NCBI GenBank assembly: GCA_016630905.1
Contig: WBMQ01000014.1
Location: 310,001-374,000 of the forward strand
DNA from: Capillidium heterosporum
Lineage: Eukaryota > Entomophthoromycota > Entomophthoromycetes > Entomophthorales > Capillidiaceae
Length of the DNA: 64,000 nucleotides
Reading direction: 5' to 3'
Below the pieces are notes generated by a model. That model did no database searches. It was not told the origin of the DNA and saw nothing but the letters and a program-made list of their open reading frames with translations. The position numbers and the translations under genes are program-made. How positions within the stretch are numbered: position 1 is the stretch's first letter; each line of letters begins with the position of its first letter. This document shows positions 1 through 12,600 of the stretch, one piece after another.

Positions 1-2562
1 TTCTACGACCCTTTAGAAGGCCAGGTTCTGGTGGATGGCGTAGATCTCAAAACCATCTCGACCAAGTTCTTACGCGAGAATGTTGGTATTGTAGGCCAAG
101 AACCTGTTCTATTCGCCACTACCATTAAAGCCAACATTTTATTTGGACTCAAGAAGGATAGTGAGCTAGATTCAGACCCCATTGAACTGCAACAACGTGT
201 CGAAGAAGCCTGCAAGCTGGCCAACATCCATAAGTTCATCATGACACTACCCAAGAAATATGAAACCATGGTCGGAGATAAAGGCTCCCAGCTTTCAGGT
301 GGTCAGAAGCAACGTATCGCAATTGCTCGAGCCATCATCAAGAACCCCAAAATTTTGCTGCTGGATGAAGCTACCTCAGCTTTAGATACCGAATCAGAGA
401 AGACGGTCCAGACAGCTTTAGATAAGGCATCCAAGAACCGAACTACCGTCATCATCGCTCACAGACTTAGCACCATCAAGCAGGCCGACAAGATCGTTGT
501 ATTCGACAAAGGCCTTATTGTCGAGCAGGGTACCCATGACGAGTTACTTGAGCTAGATGGGGTTTATGCCAATCTGGTACAAGCTCAATCTCTACGAACT
601 GAAGAAACCAAACTTACACCAACTATAAGCGAGAAGGTAGTACCACTAAAGTACGATAAAGAGTACATCTCCATAACCTTTGATGATGACAAGGAGGAGG
701 AGCCTGAAATCGACGAAGCCATATTGAAAATAGCAACAAGAATTGACTCTATCGCTGACCCCAAGAAGTTAGCCGACCTGGAACGTCAAAAAGAGCCCTT
801 GCCTCTTTTACGCGTCCTCGACATGTGCAAACCGTGGCTGAACACCTTTTTATTCGGAACCTTTGGTGGTATTTTGGAGGGTGCCATCTTTCCTATCTAC
901 TCAATAGTTCTAACCCACGCCACCCAGGCCTTCCTCAACCTCTACAAAGAACCTACTGAGCAAGGCCAAGCTGACATTAACTTTTGGGCTTTGATGTTTG
1001 TCGTATTAGCAATTTTCTGCTTTGTGGCCTGCTTTTTACGTATAGCTGCCTTCTCAGCTGTCGGTGAACATCTGACCTATGACGTCCGACGCATGTGCTT
1101 CCGACAACTTTTGAGCCAAGAGATCGCTTACTTTGACGACCCCGCCAACACCATAGGTATACTTACGGCAAAGTTGTCTACCGAGGCCGAACATATGCAG
1201 GGATTGTTGAGTAAGGTCATTGGTAACGTTTTCATCGCTTTAAGCTGTACGATTGTCGGTCTAGCTATAGCTTTTGCCTACGGTTGGAAGCTTACTTTGG
1301 TTGCCTTGGCCGTCATGCCGTTGACAACTTTTGGTCAACTGATGGAGACTAACGCGTTAACTGATATCAACAAAGAGACCAAGAAGGCTTACCTCCGAGT
1401 CTCACAGATCGCCATGGAGTCTATCACCAACATTCGCACTTTATCCAGCTTGACGAGGGAGGAGCTCTTCTACGCCGACTATTTGGTGAGAGTAGGTAAG
1501 GCTCACAAACTTGCCAACAAAGGGTTCTTTAAGGCTGCTCTAGGTTACGGTGTCGCTATGGGTTCTCCTCACTTTGTCAACGCCCTAGTGTTTTGGTACG
1601 GTACAACTTTAGTCGCCAGTGGGGAGTACACCTACACCGAAATGTTCCAGATAATATCTTGTGTCATGTTCACCGGGATGTCATTAGGCTTCGTCTCGGC
1701 TGAACTGACCTCATTAGTCAAATCCAAAGTAGCTGCCATCGAGGTCTTCGAACTTCTGGATCGGGTACCTAAGATCGACACTTCAAATGACTATGGCATC
1801 AAAGCTGGTCGTATTTTAGGTAATATCAAAGGTGAAAACGCCCACTTCGCCTACCCCAGCCGTAAGAACGTGCCTGTACTGCGAGGGTTGGATATTTCCA
1901 TCTTTGAGAACAAGAAGGTTGCATTAGTAGGTGCTTCTGGCTCGGGGAAGTCGACTATATTTTCTTTACTACAACGGTATTACGACTTGGACCAGGGTTA
2001 CTTGAACGTTGAAGGTCATAACGTTGTTCAGTGGAACGTACCTTATCTACGGTCGAGTCTCTCCATGGTAGGTCAGGAACCAGTACTATTCGATTTGACG
2101 GTCGCTGAAAACATCGCCTACGGAGCCGAAACCCCAGTTACTCAAGAGCAGATCGTCCAAGTCGCCAAGATGGCTAATGCCCATGATTTCATTATCAACC
2201 TAAGTGAAGGATATGATACTCGAGTCGGTGAAAGGGGTGGTAAACTTTCAGGCGGTCAGAAGCAGCGAGTCGCCATCGCAAGAGCTCTCATTCGAAACCC
2301 TAAAATTTTGATGCTGGATGAAGCTACCTCAGCTTTGGATTCGCAGTCGGAGCATATTGTACAACAGGCCTTGGATAACGCCAGTCAGAATAGGACTACC
2401 ATTACTATAGCGCATAGGCTGAGTACGATCCAGGATTCCGATTTGATTGTCGTGTTTAGGGAAGGTCGCAAAGTGGAGATGGGTACTCATGATGAATTGC
2501 TGAAGTTGAAAGGCTACTACTTCTCACTGGTCAATCAGCAGAATTTAACTGCAGGGAATTAA
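1..2562 (+). CDS. ABCB-type (P-glycoprotein-like) full ABC transporter, 3' part
   Basis: The open frame runs from base 1 to the TAA at 2560-2562 (853 codons), with no intron, and its 5' part lies outside the window. What remains is most of the first nucleotide-binding domain: Q-loop VGQEPVLF, signature LSGGQKQR near 290-315, Walker B ILLLDEATSALD near 355-390 and H-loop AHRLST. A charged linker, a second membrane domain (about 830-1740) and a complete second nucleotide-binding domain follow: Walker A GASGSGKST near 1930, signature LSGGQKQR near 2245, Walker B ILMLDEATSALD and AHRLST. Order and length fit a full B-subfamily exporter in the plasma or vacuolar membrane. Such proteins use ATP to export lipophilic compounds or peptides; the substrate cannot be read from the sequence. 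The Walker A of domain 1 must lie upstream. The gene converges on the phospholipase D gene, with 246 bp between stops. Confidence 0.95.
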   Translation, partial: FYDPLEGQVLVDGVDLKTISTKFLRENVGIVGQEPVLFATTIKANILFGLKKDSELDSDPIELQQRVEEACKLANIHKFIMTLPKKYETMVGDKGSQLSGGQKQRIAIARAIIKNPKILLLDEATSALDTESEKTVQTALDKASKNRTTVIIAHRLSTIKQADKIVVFDKGLIVEQGTHDELLELDGVYANLVQAQSLRTEETKLTPTISEKVVPLKYDKEYISITFDDDKEEEPEIDEAILKIATRIDSIADPKKLADLERQKEPLPLLRVLDMCKPWLNTFLFGTFGGILEGAIFPIYSIVLTHATQAFLNLYKEPTEQGQADINFWALMFVVLAIFCFVACFLRIAAFSAVGEHLTYDVRRMCFRQLLSQEIAYFDDPANTIGILTAKLSTEAEHMQGLLSKVIGNVFIALSCTIVGLAIAFAYGWKLTLVALAVMPLTTFGQLMETNALTDINKETKKAYLRVSQIAMESITNIRTLSSLTREELFYADYLVRVGKAHKLANKGFFKAALGYGVAMGSPHFVNALVFWYGTTLVASGEYTYTEMFQIISCVMFTGMSLGFVSAELTSLVKSKVAAIEVFELLDRVPKIDTSNDYGIKAGRILGNIKGENAHFAYPSRKNVPVLRGLDISIFENKKVALVGASGSGKSTIFSLLQRYYDLDQGYLNVEGHNVVQWNVPYLRSSLSMVGQEPVLFDLTVAENIAYGAETPVTQEQIVQVAKMANAHDFIINLSEGYDTRVGERGGKLSGGQKQRVAIARALIRNPKILMLDEATSALDSQSEHIVQQALDNASQNRTTITIAHRLSTIQDSDLIVVFREGRKVEMGTHDELLKLKGYYFSLVNQQNLTAGN

Positions 2563-2808
2563 ATTGTTTCACTACTCTTAATACTCTTGTTTCGCTATAT
2601 ATTTGTTTATACGTATAATATGTAGTTTAAGTATGTAAAGGTCTAGATTTAAACTATTTTTAAATGTTACTAAACTATTTATTATAATATACTATACTAT
2701 ACATACGCATATAAATGCTATAAAGTTAATAATTAGTAGTCTGTACTACCTACCAAAACTCGAAAATTAAACCTAATCAACTGCTGAAACCCTATCATGA
2801 GCTTGGTA

Positions 2809-5800
2809 TCAGATAAAGACATCGATAGGGATGATGGCTTCAGGGGCAAAAGTGGAGACCTCACCCAGTTTATCTTCCAGTTTTAAAAAGTCAACTGGGA
2901 ATTCCACTACATGAAAGAAAAATACTGTATTAATAGATGTGATGAAAAATAATAGCTACCTAGATGCCCCTTGATCTTATTCAAGGTACTTCGCACGTCC
3001 CTACTGCCATCACCATCTTTATTGAAAAATCGAGTATCCACATGCCCCGTTAGCACATATTCCGGATTAGGATAGAACTGCTCGTATTGACACCAACTGT
3101 GTACTGTATCGTCAGGTATCTACAAAAGAAAAGAAAGACAAAAGTTAAAACAGGTTTCTAAACGCTAAAAACTAAATTTAAACTTACGCAATAGAATACG
3201 TCTCTATAGATCTTGGAGTTGGAATGGGCCAAATTTAACCAAAAGTCCCAGAATCTATCGGTACTGACATCTTCTATAATAGACCAACCTGAAACGCAGC
3301 TGGAATTGGAGTCGTTGTTGATACTAAAATCGGTTTCAGTATCGGTATCTGAATTACGGTCGAAGCTGAACCCACAATGTTCTTTGAATAGGTCAACGCG
3401 AACTTTTTTGACGACTGGGCAGGCTTCATTTGAGTCCTGAAATAAAAAGTATGTAAAGGCGTATAAATAACTCCAATAAAGCTAGTAAAAAGTTTACCTC
3501 AAAGGTACCATCCCAATGGTTGGGGGCTATCAACACGGCGATTTCTGAATCTCTCATACCTAGCTGCGATCTATCGTTCAAGTTGGCAGAACCTAGGACC
3601 ATAAACCTGTCATCGACAATCAATAGCTTACTGTGGATGTAGATCTGCTCGGTGATGTACTTCAAGCTTCCATCCTTGCTACCATCCGAGTTGGGGGTGT
3701 CGGATAAGGAGGATACAGTAGATGTTATGGACAAATTGGTCAGCGAAGAAGCTGGCGATATTATGGGGTCGTCGAACCCAAGCTCATTTGGAGTTTCGTT
3801 GATGATGAGTTGGGATGGCTCGGGGTTGGGGGACGGGATACTGCGTAACAGGGTGTTGTGCAACAGGTGCTTAGGTAGGCTGTTGGCTCGAGGTTGGCCA
3901 ATACTAGCTCCCAGTCTACGGTCCAAATTCGCGTTGCGTAGCAACTGGTTCTGAGAGTGGATGCGGCTGCCATGCCCATGCCCATCTCTAGCCTTCAGAT
4001 TGACATCCTGCTTTATGACATCGTAGGTGCGTAACCCGTTAAAAGTGATGTACTGCCTCCAATCAACTCCTTCCTCGGTAAGCCTACCTAGGACCGAGTC
4101 TTTATTCCTGGAAATGGATAGGAACTGCCAGTTCATGACTAGTCTCAAGGTAGCGGCATCAGGGTGGTGTAGGTCGTGTTCAAAGGAGGGTAAGAGGGGC
4201 ATGACGACGATAACTTTAAACTTGACCTTCAGTCGATGCGCCTTGAGTATACGATTGACTAGAGCTTTCCCGATGAGATTACGTACGACGTTGGTGGGTG
4301 TGTCGGTGGAGCTGGTGACAAAGAACTGGTTTTCGATGTAGATAAACTTTTGGGAGTTTTCGATCAGCTTGAGATAGGTTGTATAGATGGAGGATTCAGT
4401 TTCAATACCGCTACTCCAGCCAGAACTACTTCGTAGAACTTGAATCTGACAGCACTCCTCCTCGACGTTTGTACTGCTACCGTTGTCACCATCTACTAGC
4501 TGTGAGTTACTTTCAGGAATCAGGTAAGGTATTTCACACTTGGATCGGGCCTTGCTTCGCTTAACGAAATTCCATCGCTGTACAAAGTGCCAGCACAGAT
4601 CCTCGACAACTTTGCCTCGTATCCTACCATTGATGTCGTGCCAAGGCAGCCTGGGAACACAGTTTCGGTCAACAAAATCGATGGAGTGGTTGATGACATC
4701 AGTGTACTCCTTGATACGGACATTAGAGTAGTCGATACCGGGCCAGGTCGGATCACCACAGTTGTCCGACAGCTTATGATGCCCAGTATCATAACGTGCG
4801 AAACAGAGGTCTAATCCGCCCAGAAAACCCACCTTACCATCCACTATAACTACCTTCTCATGATGGGCCCAGAACCACACCGAGTTGGGTTGGTTGTGGT
4901 CGGGATGTCTCAGAACTTTGATGTTGCGATGTAATTTCTTGAGCTGCTGTTTGGCGTGGTTGGAGTCGTTGGGTAATGAGACTGTTACTTCCTTGTAAAG
5001 AATGATGTAGATGATTACTCCCTGCTCGGCTTTAAGCTTCAACAGCCTATCCAATCGGGTCTGGGGGTACTTGGATGGAGGGCGGAGTAAATAAACTTCA
5101 GGCGACAACCACCAATCCATAATGTAGATTGTGGATTTAGCAGCCATTATGGAATCGTATACTGCCTTGAAGTAAACTTCACCGTCGATCAGAGGTAGGA
5201 ATAAGCTGTCGTTACGTACTGGGGCAAAGGATTGAAACCGGTTAGATTTGTGGTAAGGACAGTCTTCGAGCCCTTTGTTGATGGGTTGTAGCCAATCATC
5301 CAAACTATGTAACGTATTGACTTTGAATTTCATAGGGTCCAGGTCTGATGTCACCACCAAATAACTTTCGGTAAGTTTGTTTTCAATTCCTACCTTGAAA
5401 TTGGGGGTGAAGAGTAAGACGTCAAATGGATCCTTGATGTTCAACTGAGTGGTCAGTATTAGGCACGAGTTGGAGACTATACACCATAAAGGCTTCCACT
5501 GAGTTAGAGTGATGGGTAGACAATCAGAAATGAAACGGTTACCGACCATCAAATTCAGGTAGCCTTCTCTACCTTTGAAGGTTGTAGTTGGAGAGAAGGA
5601 GTTGCAGCTCAGTTCCAGGAACTCCAGGATCTCTGGTTTAAAGACTAGGTTGTATCGTTTGAGTACTTTTTCCAAATAGGTCTGCAGTGAAATCCTACGT
5701 CGTTCATCCAAACGATACAGTCGATCCCTATCGCCGTACCTGAAGTTGTGGATGGCGTAAAATATCTGGTTGGGGAATTTGGGGACCTTGACAGCGTCCC

Positions 5801-6809
5801 TACCCATGAGATGTCCCAATTTGAGACTGGTGTGCAGTCGGATGAAGTCGATAAGCTTACGTTTTATAACCCAGCGTCGATCTCCATAGTTAAGACATAT
5901 GCGAAATTTGTGAGCTTGTAGGGTAGCGTTGAGATCGGTATCTAACAGATCCATGGCATCACTTAAATTAACTTGGATAAGGTGTGTGAATATAGCTGGG
6001 TTGGTGGTGTTTTTCTGATACTTTTGGAACTGGTAGTTGGGTATAAGATTGGCAAACTGAGCCACCTCCAAGTTGTTTAACTGAATCTTTCTTTGGGTCA
6101 TATCGAAGTTATCGATCGCTCCATATTTCGAACCTACCAATTTATTTTGCTCCATTAATCTACCTTGCTCCACATTCCTACTGCTGTGATTCGAACTAGT
6201 AGTGAACATAGATTTCAGCCTTCGATGCAGTCGGGTTCGCTTCTTCAACTTTGGCTTGGTATCCTCCTTCTCCAAGTTTGGCTTGGCAGGTCTATTGAAA
6301 ATACTTAGTCGACTAGTCTGCCTTGTAGGTTGGTTGTGGTACTGTCTAACCTGTTGTAACAGCAAAGGAGATTCGACGTTAAATGGTATTTCTAAGCTGG
6401 ACTTTGCCGAAAATATAGATTTAGAGCTGCTTGGTTGCATGAAGTCACCAAAGATGGGCTTAGTGTTGTTCGAGTAGCTGTCCATCATTCTATCCAGCAT
6501 CCTAGTCTGATGGGCTGTAAAGCTTCGGGCAAATACATCAAGGTCATCAGTATCGTTGGTATCGTTAGTCTGAGTTTGTAAGTCGTAGTTTTCATCTAGT
6601 TTTGACTTGTACTTCAAATCGGTGTAGGATTTAGACTTGAAAGGTTGGGCTGTAGGCTTTAAATTGATTGGAGTTGAGTTGTCATAAGGTAGTATATGAA
6701 CTTTAAATTCATCTTTACCGAATATATCTTTTGGAGTCGACGGTATAGGTGATTTACTGAGACTTCGGTTGCTGTTATCCTCCAAACTTTCGTTAGTTGA
6801 AGTTGACAT
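2809..6809 (-). CDS. PLD1: Phospholipase D (PX-PH-HKD-HKD type), four exons
   Basis: Exons are 6809-3498, 3436-3188, 3119-2960 and 2906-2809, with GT-AG introns of 61, 68 and 53 bp. All phases fit and give 1272 residues. The protein has a disordered N-terminus, a PX domain (about residues 280-390), a PH-like region (about 410-520) and two catalytic HKD motifs: HHEKVVIVDGKVGFLGG near 648 and HSKLLIVDDRFMVLGSANLN near 1057. IYIENQFF lies between them. This is the eukaryotic PLD1/Spo14 layout. It hydrolyses phosphatidylcholine to phosphatidate and choline and acts in membrane traffic; in yeast the homologue is needed for sporulation. The C-terminus (FAPEAIIPIDVFI) is the conserved hydrophobic tail, which confirms the last exons. 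The start is the first ATG of the long exon. A TTTTGCAG acceptor-like site lies about 25 bp upstream, so a short extra 5' exon is possible. Confidence 0.93.
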
Positions 6810-7138
6810 TATCTCATCTACTCTATCTGCAAAATCTAACAATTAAAAATATAAAGTTATTAGTTGTGCCGGAATTCTTTACTTTATATACAGGTAGGAA
6901 AAGTAGACAGCACCGTAATATTGCTGAGTTAACGCTATGAAGTTAAGCCAAAAAAGAAATGGATGTGACAATTAGAAGAATAAGTTGAAGGATTTACTAA
7001 AAAATAATCCCAAATAAAGCGATTCTAAACTTTAAAAAAACCATCCAAGCTGCCTCAAAATATAGGAGTCAAATCAATCCCTGCATCATTTAAGATCAAT
7101 AACAAAGACTTAACTTCGGATAGATAGGAAAAGGGTTA
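6810..7138. other. Upstream region of the phospholipase D gene
   Basis: AT-rich non-coding DNA upstream of the minus-strand phospholipase D. On the minus strand, TTTTGCAG just before the first in-frame ATG resembles a 3' splice site, so part of this could be an intron leading to a short 5' exon. I found no clear upstream exon and no other feature. Confidence 0.4.
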
Positions 7139-7560
7139 TGGAGAGGTCCAAATACAAATATAAGCAAGGTAACCGTCATGCTACCGTTTATCCAGTGGAT
7201 ATTGTTGGTTAGAATTGATCAACATGTACCGATACAGGATACCATATCGAAAATTTCAAGGATTCCTCAATCGACTATAGAGGGGTGGATAGGGAAAATC
7301 AATGTAGAAAAGCCTAAAGGGAATAAAGATGTAATAAAAAATTGACTAAACCTTTAGCACGCTTACGTGATCCATCGAATTCATTGGCTCAAAAGTCCCA
7401 ATCGATTATCTCGAAGTTCGAACTAGATTCCATCAAAATTCCAGACAAGCACGCTGTCTTATGCAAAGCTTTGAAAGGTCTAAACAACCAATATGGCACC
7501 TAAATACTCAAATTAGGTCTGTATAAAGGGATTGTAGCTCCTACCATCACTTTCCCCATA
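7139..7560 (+). pseudogene. Decayed reading frame with a helix-turn-helix-like segment
   Basis: Three consecutive open segments on the plus strand have natural-looking amino-acid composition but lie in different frames. The first starts at an ATG at 7139 and contains GNRHATVYPVDIV. A one-base shift near 7207 leads into RIDQHVPIQDTISKISRIPQ followed by STIEGWI, which reads like the recognition helix of a transposase-type or psq-type helix-turn-helix (IPxSTIxxW). Another shift in an A-run near 7336 leads into a third segment that ends with GLNNQYGT and a TAA at 7501. The codon choice and reduced AT content differ from the flanks. I infer a broken transposase or DNA-binding gene; I cannot name the family, and unrecognised tiny introns could replace some of the shifts. 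Confidence 0.35.
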
Positions 7561-8723
7561 CAAGATTGATAAATAGATATAAACATCCAAAATGAAAATC
7601 TACGATCGGCCTTCCCACTCCCTTTCAATTGAAAACTATATAAACCAATGCACAGTGCATGCCTCTACAGCTTCAATTATGATTTATCTACAACTCTATC
7701 AGCTGCAATAGCTAAAGCATCTATAGTAAAAAGCAGTTGCTTTAGCTTTATAAAGTTAGTTATGGTTTTAGCCTTTACTGCAACCAAATCATAAAAATCA
7801 AGTTTAAAACCTAGATGCTTGTAGGTATATACTTTTAAATGTATTGAAATGAAGAGTAATGATTAGCTTACACCAGTAAAGCTGTAGTGACAGGTGCGCC
7901 TCAAAAATAAGTTGATCGAAACAACAAAGTATATAACGAACCGTAATCACCTACAGATATAGAAATAGGCTTTGTTAGTATTCAATATCAAATTGGTTTA
8001 ACTACTTAACTCCTATCTATTCCTATACTAATAAGGTGATAAACATTGAACTTCGATTACCATTGATTAGAAATTTGGAGCTATAGAATATATTTACACA
8101 ATTGAATGCCCGTTCTAAATAATACTATAAAGTATATTTCAACTTCTGCTACGTTAAGCTACTTCTGTATGATGCACTAAAGCCTTACTTTTAACCTACT
8201 ATCTTGAAAACTAAACTTCAGTATATCTCACGTGTTTACTTAAAAGGAAATGCATAGCCAAGTTAGCGGGTACTAAGTGGGTTAAGTGACATAGAGAAGA
8301 TTAAAGGGAACAAGTGTAAAGTTCTATTTACTAGGAACATAAACAACTCAAGAGATTCAACGTATGCTTTTTCAAATTTAAATAAATAGAAACCATACTA
8401 TGTAAATCAAAAGAATAGTTAATATTTAGCTATGTAGTCAAAGAATGAAGACCCAATAAATTAGGCTATCGATAAATGAAAGTAATAAACACCAATGTTA
8501 CAATAACAACTACATTATAATCTAAAGTAATCACTACGTTCAAAATTTAAAAAAAGAATATCCTATTAAACTTACAAATTTTAAAAGCTAAGAAATGTTC
8601 AAAGTAATCTGCAAACAAAATGAAAACTACCCTTTATAGATTGAAGTTCAATGTAGCTCATAAATTTGGAACTTTATATCCAACTATACTGGTACGCAAT
8701 AAATGATACCTTTTATAAAAACT
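7561..8723. other. Gene-poor AT-rich spacer
   Basis: About 1.2 kb of AT-rich DNA with no open frame, repeat or RNA gene that I can support. Confidence 0.6.
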
Positions 8724-9057
8724 TTACTTCTCTTTTCTATCGATAGCCTCATCCTTCTTAACTTCAATTTCTCTGACTTTAGTAGGATCAGCATGGTTGT
8801 GTAAAAAGGTACCTATTTATAAAGGAATAGAAATAATCAGTCTTAAAATAAATTCCTTCAAAAATTTTACCTATCCCAATGCCAATCATAGATACCAAGA
8901 TGGCAAAACCCCAACTTCTACCTACATACTGTCGAGTTTGTGCAACTTGCTATTTAATAAAAACATTTAGTTATCTGCATATTGAAAACAGAAAAATAAA
9001 TCTTACATCGGGTGTAAACCCCAAATCGAATTTAAAGACATCTTTTAGTATTCCCAT
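8724..9057 (-). CDS. Small single-pass membrane protein, three exons
   Basis: Exons are 9057-9007, 8949-8871 and 8812-8724. The introns (57 and 58 bp) have GTAAGA/GTAAAA donors and AAATAG acceptors. Phases match exactly and give 72 residues, from MGILKDVFKFDLGF to DEAIDRKEK. The layout is a short N-terminal region, one hydrophobic segment (WGFAILVSMIGIGIGTFL, about residues 30-48) and a charged lysine/glutamate tail. I do not recognise the family. Size and layout fit a small organelle or ER membrane subunit, but that is only a guess. The gene has its own spacers on both sides, and all three exons are too short for simple ORF calling. The regular splice sites and consistent phases make it very likely real. 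Confidence 0.65.
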
Positions 9058-9691
9058 ATTTTCAAGTTATATTTTCTAAAAGCTGAATTTAATAAAATTG
9101 CAAAACTTATAATAGGGATGATGGAAGAGGTGACGTAGGGATTGATCAACTAAGCATTTCAAACTAACAATAGGTAGTATACCAATTCAAAAGCAAACTT
9201 TTAGGCAGTTATCATTTGAATAAGGAAATTGAAATATTTAGCTTAAGAATAGATATACCAGAGTACAGTCAGTAAAGTGGCTTTATCTATCCAACTCTCA
9301 TTCCAAAAGTGATGGAAAAATTGATACTAAGCTACTACATATACTTATAGGTTGATCTTTCGGTAATGGATTCCTTATAAAGGTATAATTAGCTGATAAA
9401 AGTGGTATATACAACAAAAAATCTCCAATACATCAAGCCTATCTAAAATTAAACCTATTCAATACCAAACATCTTCATCTAAACCCAATAGACTCTTATC
9501 AATATACAATAACTGACAAATTATTTAAGCTAGCCATAGTGAAAATATTATCACCGAGATGTAAGAACCATGTTCAAGCCAAAGCTAAATTTATTATTAC
9601 TAGAATGGATCAAGCCAAAATTAGAAAGCAAGCTCCTATAGAAAGTTAAAGTTTAAGTATAAAGTAGTTGATGTAGAACCCAGGTGTAAAA
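9058..9691. other. AT-rich spacer
   Basis: Separates the small membrane-protein gene from the 3' end of the glucosyltransferase gene. I see no gene or repeat in it. Confidence 0.6.
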
Positions 9692-12600
9692 TCAGACCTT
9701 GGTAGGCTTCTGATTGGAGACGATGCACCATCCATTACTATCCGATTCTTGTGAGACCGTAAACTCATCCTCAATCGATAATAGACCTTGCGATAGACCA
9801 AATTGGTTGGGTTCGAGCTCATTCCCATCAGCAGAAGCATCACCATCTTTGTTGAGACGTTGACGGGCATAAGCTAGATCACGATAGATGAAACTAATGG
9901 CGTTTTCAACACCTTTTTCAGCTCGAATTTGTACACCAATGGAGGCAGCCTTCTCCACCATCTTGGGATCACTAAGGGCTGTCAACGCGGCAGCTAACTT
10001 GTTGGTAGTCAAGCGTCGCAAATAAACACCGGCACCCATACTCTGCACCTGCTGAGCCCAAAAGTACTGGTCCCCGAAGAAGGGTTTTATAACCGAAGGT
10101 ACACCAGCTCGAAGGCCAGCAGCCGTCGTGCCAGCTCCACCATGGTGGACAACCCCAGCCACCTGCGTGAACAGCCAGTCGTGCGGTACTGAGTCAACAA
10201 CTAGTATATTGTCGGGGTATTTGATGGTACTTTTTTTGTTGCCGTCCATGCGGCTTGACCATCCCTCCGAGAAGATGACCCGAACGTTGGCAGCTATTGA
10301 GGCGTCAATGATCGTTTGGATGGCTTGCTCGGGGTCAGGAACGGTGATCGAACCGAAACCGATGTATATGGGTTTGGGTGTAGCAGCTAAAAAGGCTTCA
10401 AGCTCGGGGCTAGGCTTCCAACCTGGGTTGGGGTTGTCCAAGAACCAGAAACCGCAAGGATGGATCCAATCGTGCCAGTCAGCTGGTGGAGGGACGATAG
10501 CTGGTGAAAATGAGTAGAGATAGGGTACACGGTAGGGGCTCATCTGATCCAATGTTATTGGGGGCAGGTCCATGGTGGCTTTACGCCATCTATTGACCTG
10601 CCAGCTCGTACCTTTCCACAGCACCTGCTCGATCAGAACGTAAGTCATGTAATTGTAGGATCCACCCATCTGGTGTTCTGGGATAGGCAAAGGGATGTGG
10701 GAAGGCCCTAGTCCTTGTCCAAGGCATGGGGAAGCCGTAGAAGAAGGGAATACCCAACTTCTCAGAGATATGGATACCAGCCATAGCAGTTGGCGATTCA
10801 ATTAAAACTTCGGTGCCCTGGCAGGCTTCCCAAGCTGAAACTAAAAGCTCGTCAATCCAGCTACGGAACTTGGTAACTCCTTCGCGTAAAAAGGAGATCG
10901 AGAACATGCCGTTGTCGACACATAGTTTGATCAACTCACCGGGGTCACCAGCTACTACTCTGAATTCAATACCGTGCGACTCGATCCACCCTTGGTACTC
11001 GGCATGAGTAGCAATGCGGCAAGTGTGGCCATGTTTCATAAGCCCTTTGCAGAGGGCAATGTAAGGCTGTACGTCACCACGGGTTCCGATGGTTAAGCAG
11101 GTGATGTGCATGGGACCGTTTGGGGGTTGGTTGGCCAGTAACTTGTTAAGTTTGCTAGGATTACTTGGAATGAGAGGTAATGAGGAAGAGTGCATGTCGT
11201 ACTCGTGGATCCACTTACTGCTGGGGCTGGATCCTTCGATGCTAGCAGTCGATACGGGTGGCGAGAGGTTGGTACGTACTCATGGTCATGGAAGCGTTCA
11301 ATGGACGGCTTGCTAGATCCTTATCTTTCTCCAGAGTAGCTTCCAATCGCTCGGTGATCAAAGTCAAGGCCCGATCTCTAACCTTGGAGGACCGGAATTC
11401 CAAAAATAGTTCTTGGGCGTTACGTGCCACAACCTGAGAGACCATGATGTAACAGTCGTAAGCCGGGCTGCTGCTCCACCTGCTTGATATCGACCATTGG
11501 GACGATAACTTTGATTGCCATACCCACCATCTTGGACTGGAAGCAAACGAAGTGGTTGGTAATGATAAGTCGGCCCCATCTAGGTACAACTCTTAGGAAT
11601 AAGCAACCGAAGCTGTCGAGTATCGGTTCCGAAGCGGGAAGTGCAAAGTCTTTGTGGAACTGCTTTTCGTTAGGTAGGAAGCTGTCCAAGGAGGGTGCGT
11701 TGATGGTTGGGAAGCTGAAGGGGAAGGTGGAAGCGGTTTGGGTCTCAGTTCGCCAAATTCTCAGGTGGTGAGTTGGGTGGTGAAAGATCGGCTGCTTTGT
11801 GGCCAACACTTTTGCTGCGGCCATGAAGCTGGTTGATTTGAGGCGAGGGTGGTGGTGTCTTAGTTGCAATCGTAGGCAGCTTGAGCCAGTTGGACAATTT
11901 GAAATCGAGGTTCAACGCACTCATAGGGCTTAGCGTGGAATTAATCTGATCACCAGTCGCAGCTTCAGCACCCTTACTCTTAGTATCGACCTGCAATTTT
12001 GGAGTGATGTTCCCAGAACTAGGACGGCTATTCTGGCTGTACTCGTTGTCACTCAGTTCATGGTCGGTGACGTCATGGTTTATAGCGTTCAAGTCCTCCT
12101 GCGTCAGGCTGGAAAAGGAGCTTCTCCTTGACAACTCATTGAACTTAACTTCACTTTCTGAGGCGATAGGCAAAGACTTCATACGTCGACGTCGAGTCGT
12201 AAACTTGAATATAGATCCTGGGCTAAGCAGACTGCTGCGGTTGACACTGTTTTCCTTTGAGTCGGGTGCTAAAGTTTCGATACCAGAGGTACGTTTTGAG
12301 TTTTGCCCACTGGAGTTGGAGTCTTTGGAATTAGAGTTGGTGCTGGTGCTATCGAGTTCCTTTTTATTGCCGTTGGTGACTTCTATATTTATTTTGCTGG
12401 TCGAGATACTGCCTTGATAGTTCTTTATGATGTCTTGACATAAGCTAAACGCCTCTTGTCCATTTTCAAAAAATACCAGGTAGTGCTAATAAGACGTTAG
12501 TTTGGATAAAGATAATCAAAGTACATCATCTAGAGCAAAGTTTGACTCGATAGATTTGATACGAAGTGTTTCGGCGAAAGCAAAGGCTTGATTTAGCTCA

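Noticed and set aside
3652-4814. Several 60-105 codon plus-strand frames inside the phospholipase D gene
   Set aside because: They are antisense shadows of the conserved minus-strand protein.
10128-10517. 129-codon plus-strand frame
   Set aside because: Antisense of the glucosyltransferase catalytic domain.
11247-11290. A 34-bp mini-intron explaining the frame change in the glucosyltransferase near 11250-11290
   Set aside because: A GT-AG pair exists and would fit the frame, but the segment is as GC-rich as coding sequence, unlike the AT-rich introns here. At least the break at 10685 lies in an uninterrupted conserved block where no intron fits. I keep it as a lesser alternative.
11747-11810. 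A 64-bp intron explaining the break near 11747
   Set aside because: It needs a poor GTTGGC donor and a CTGAG acceptor and would remove coding-like sequence; a single extra base is simpler.
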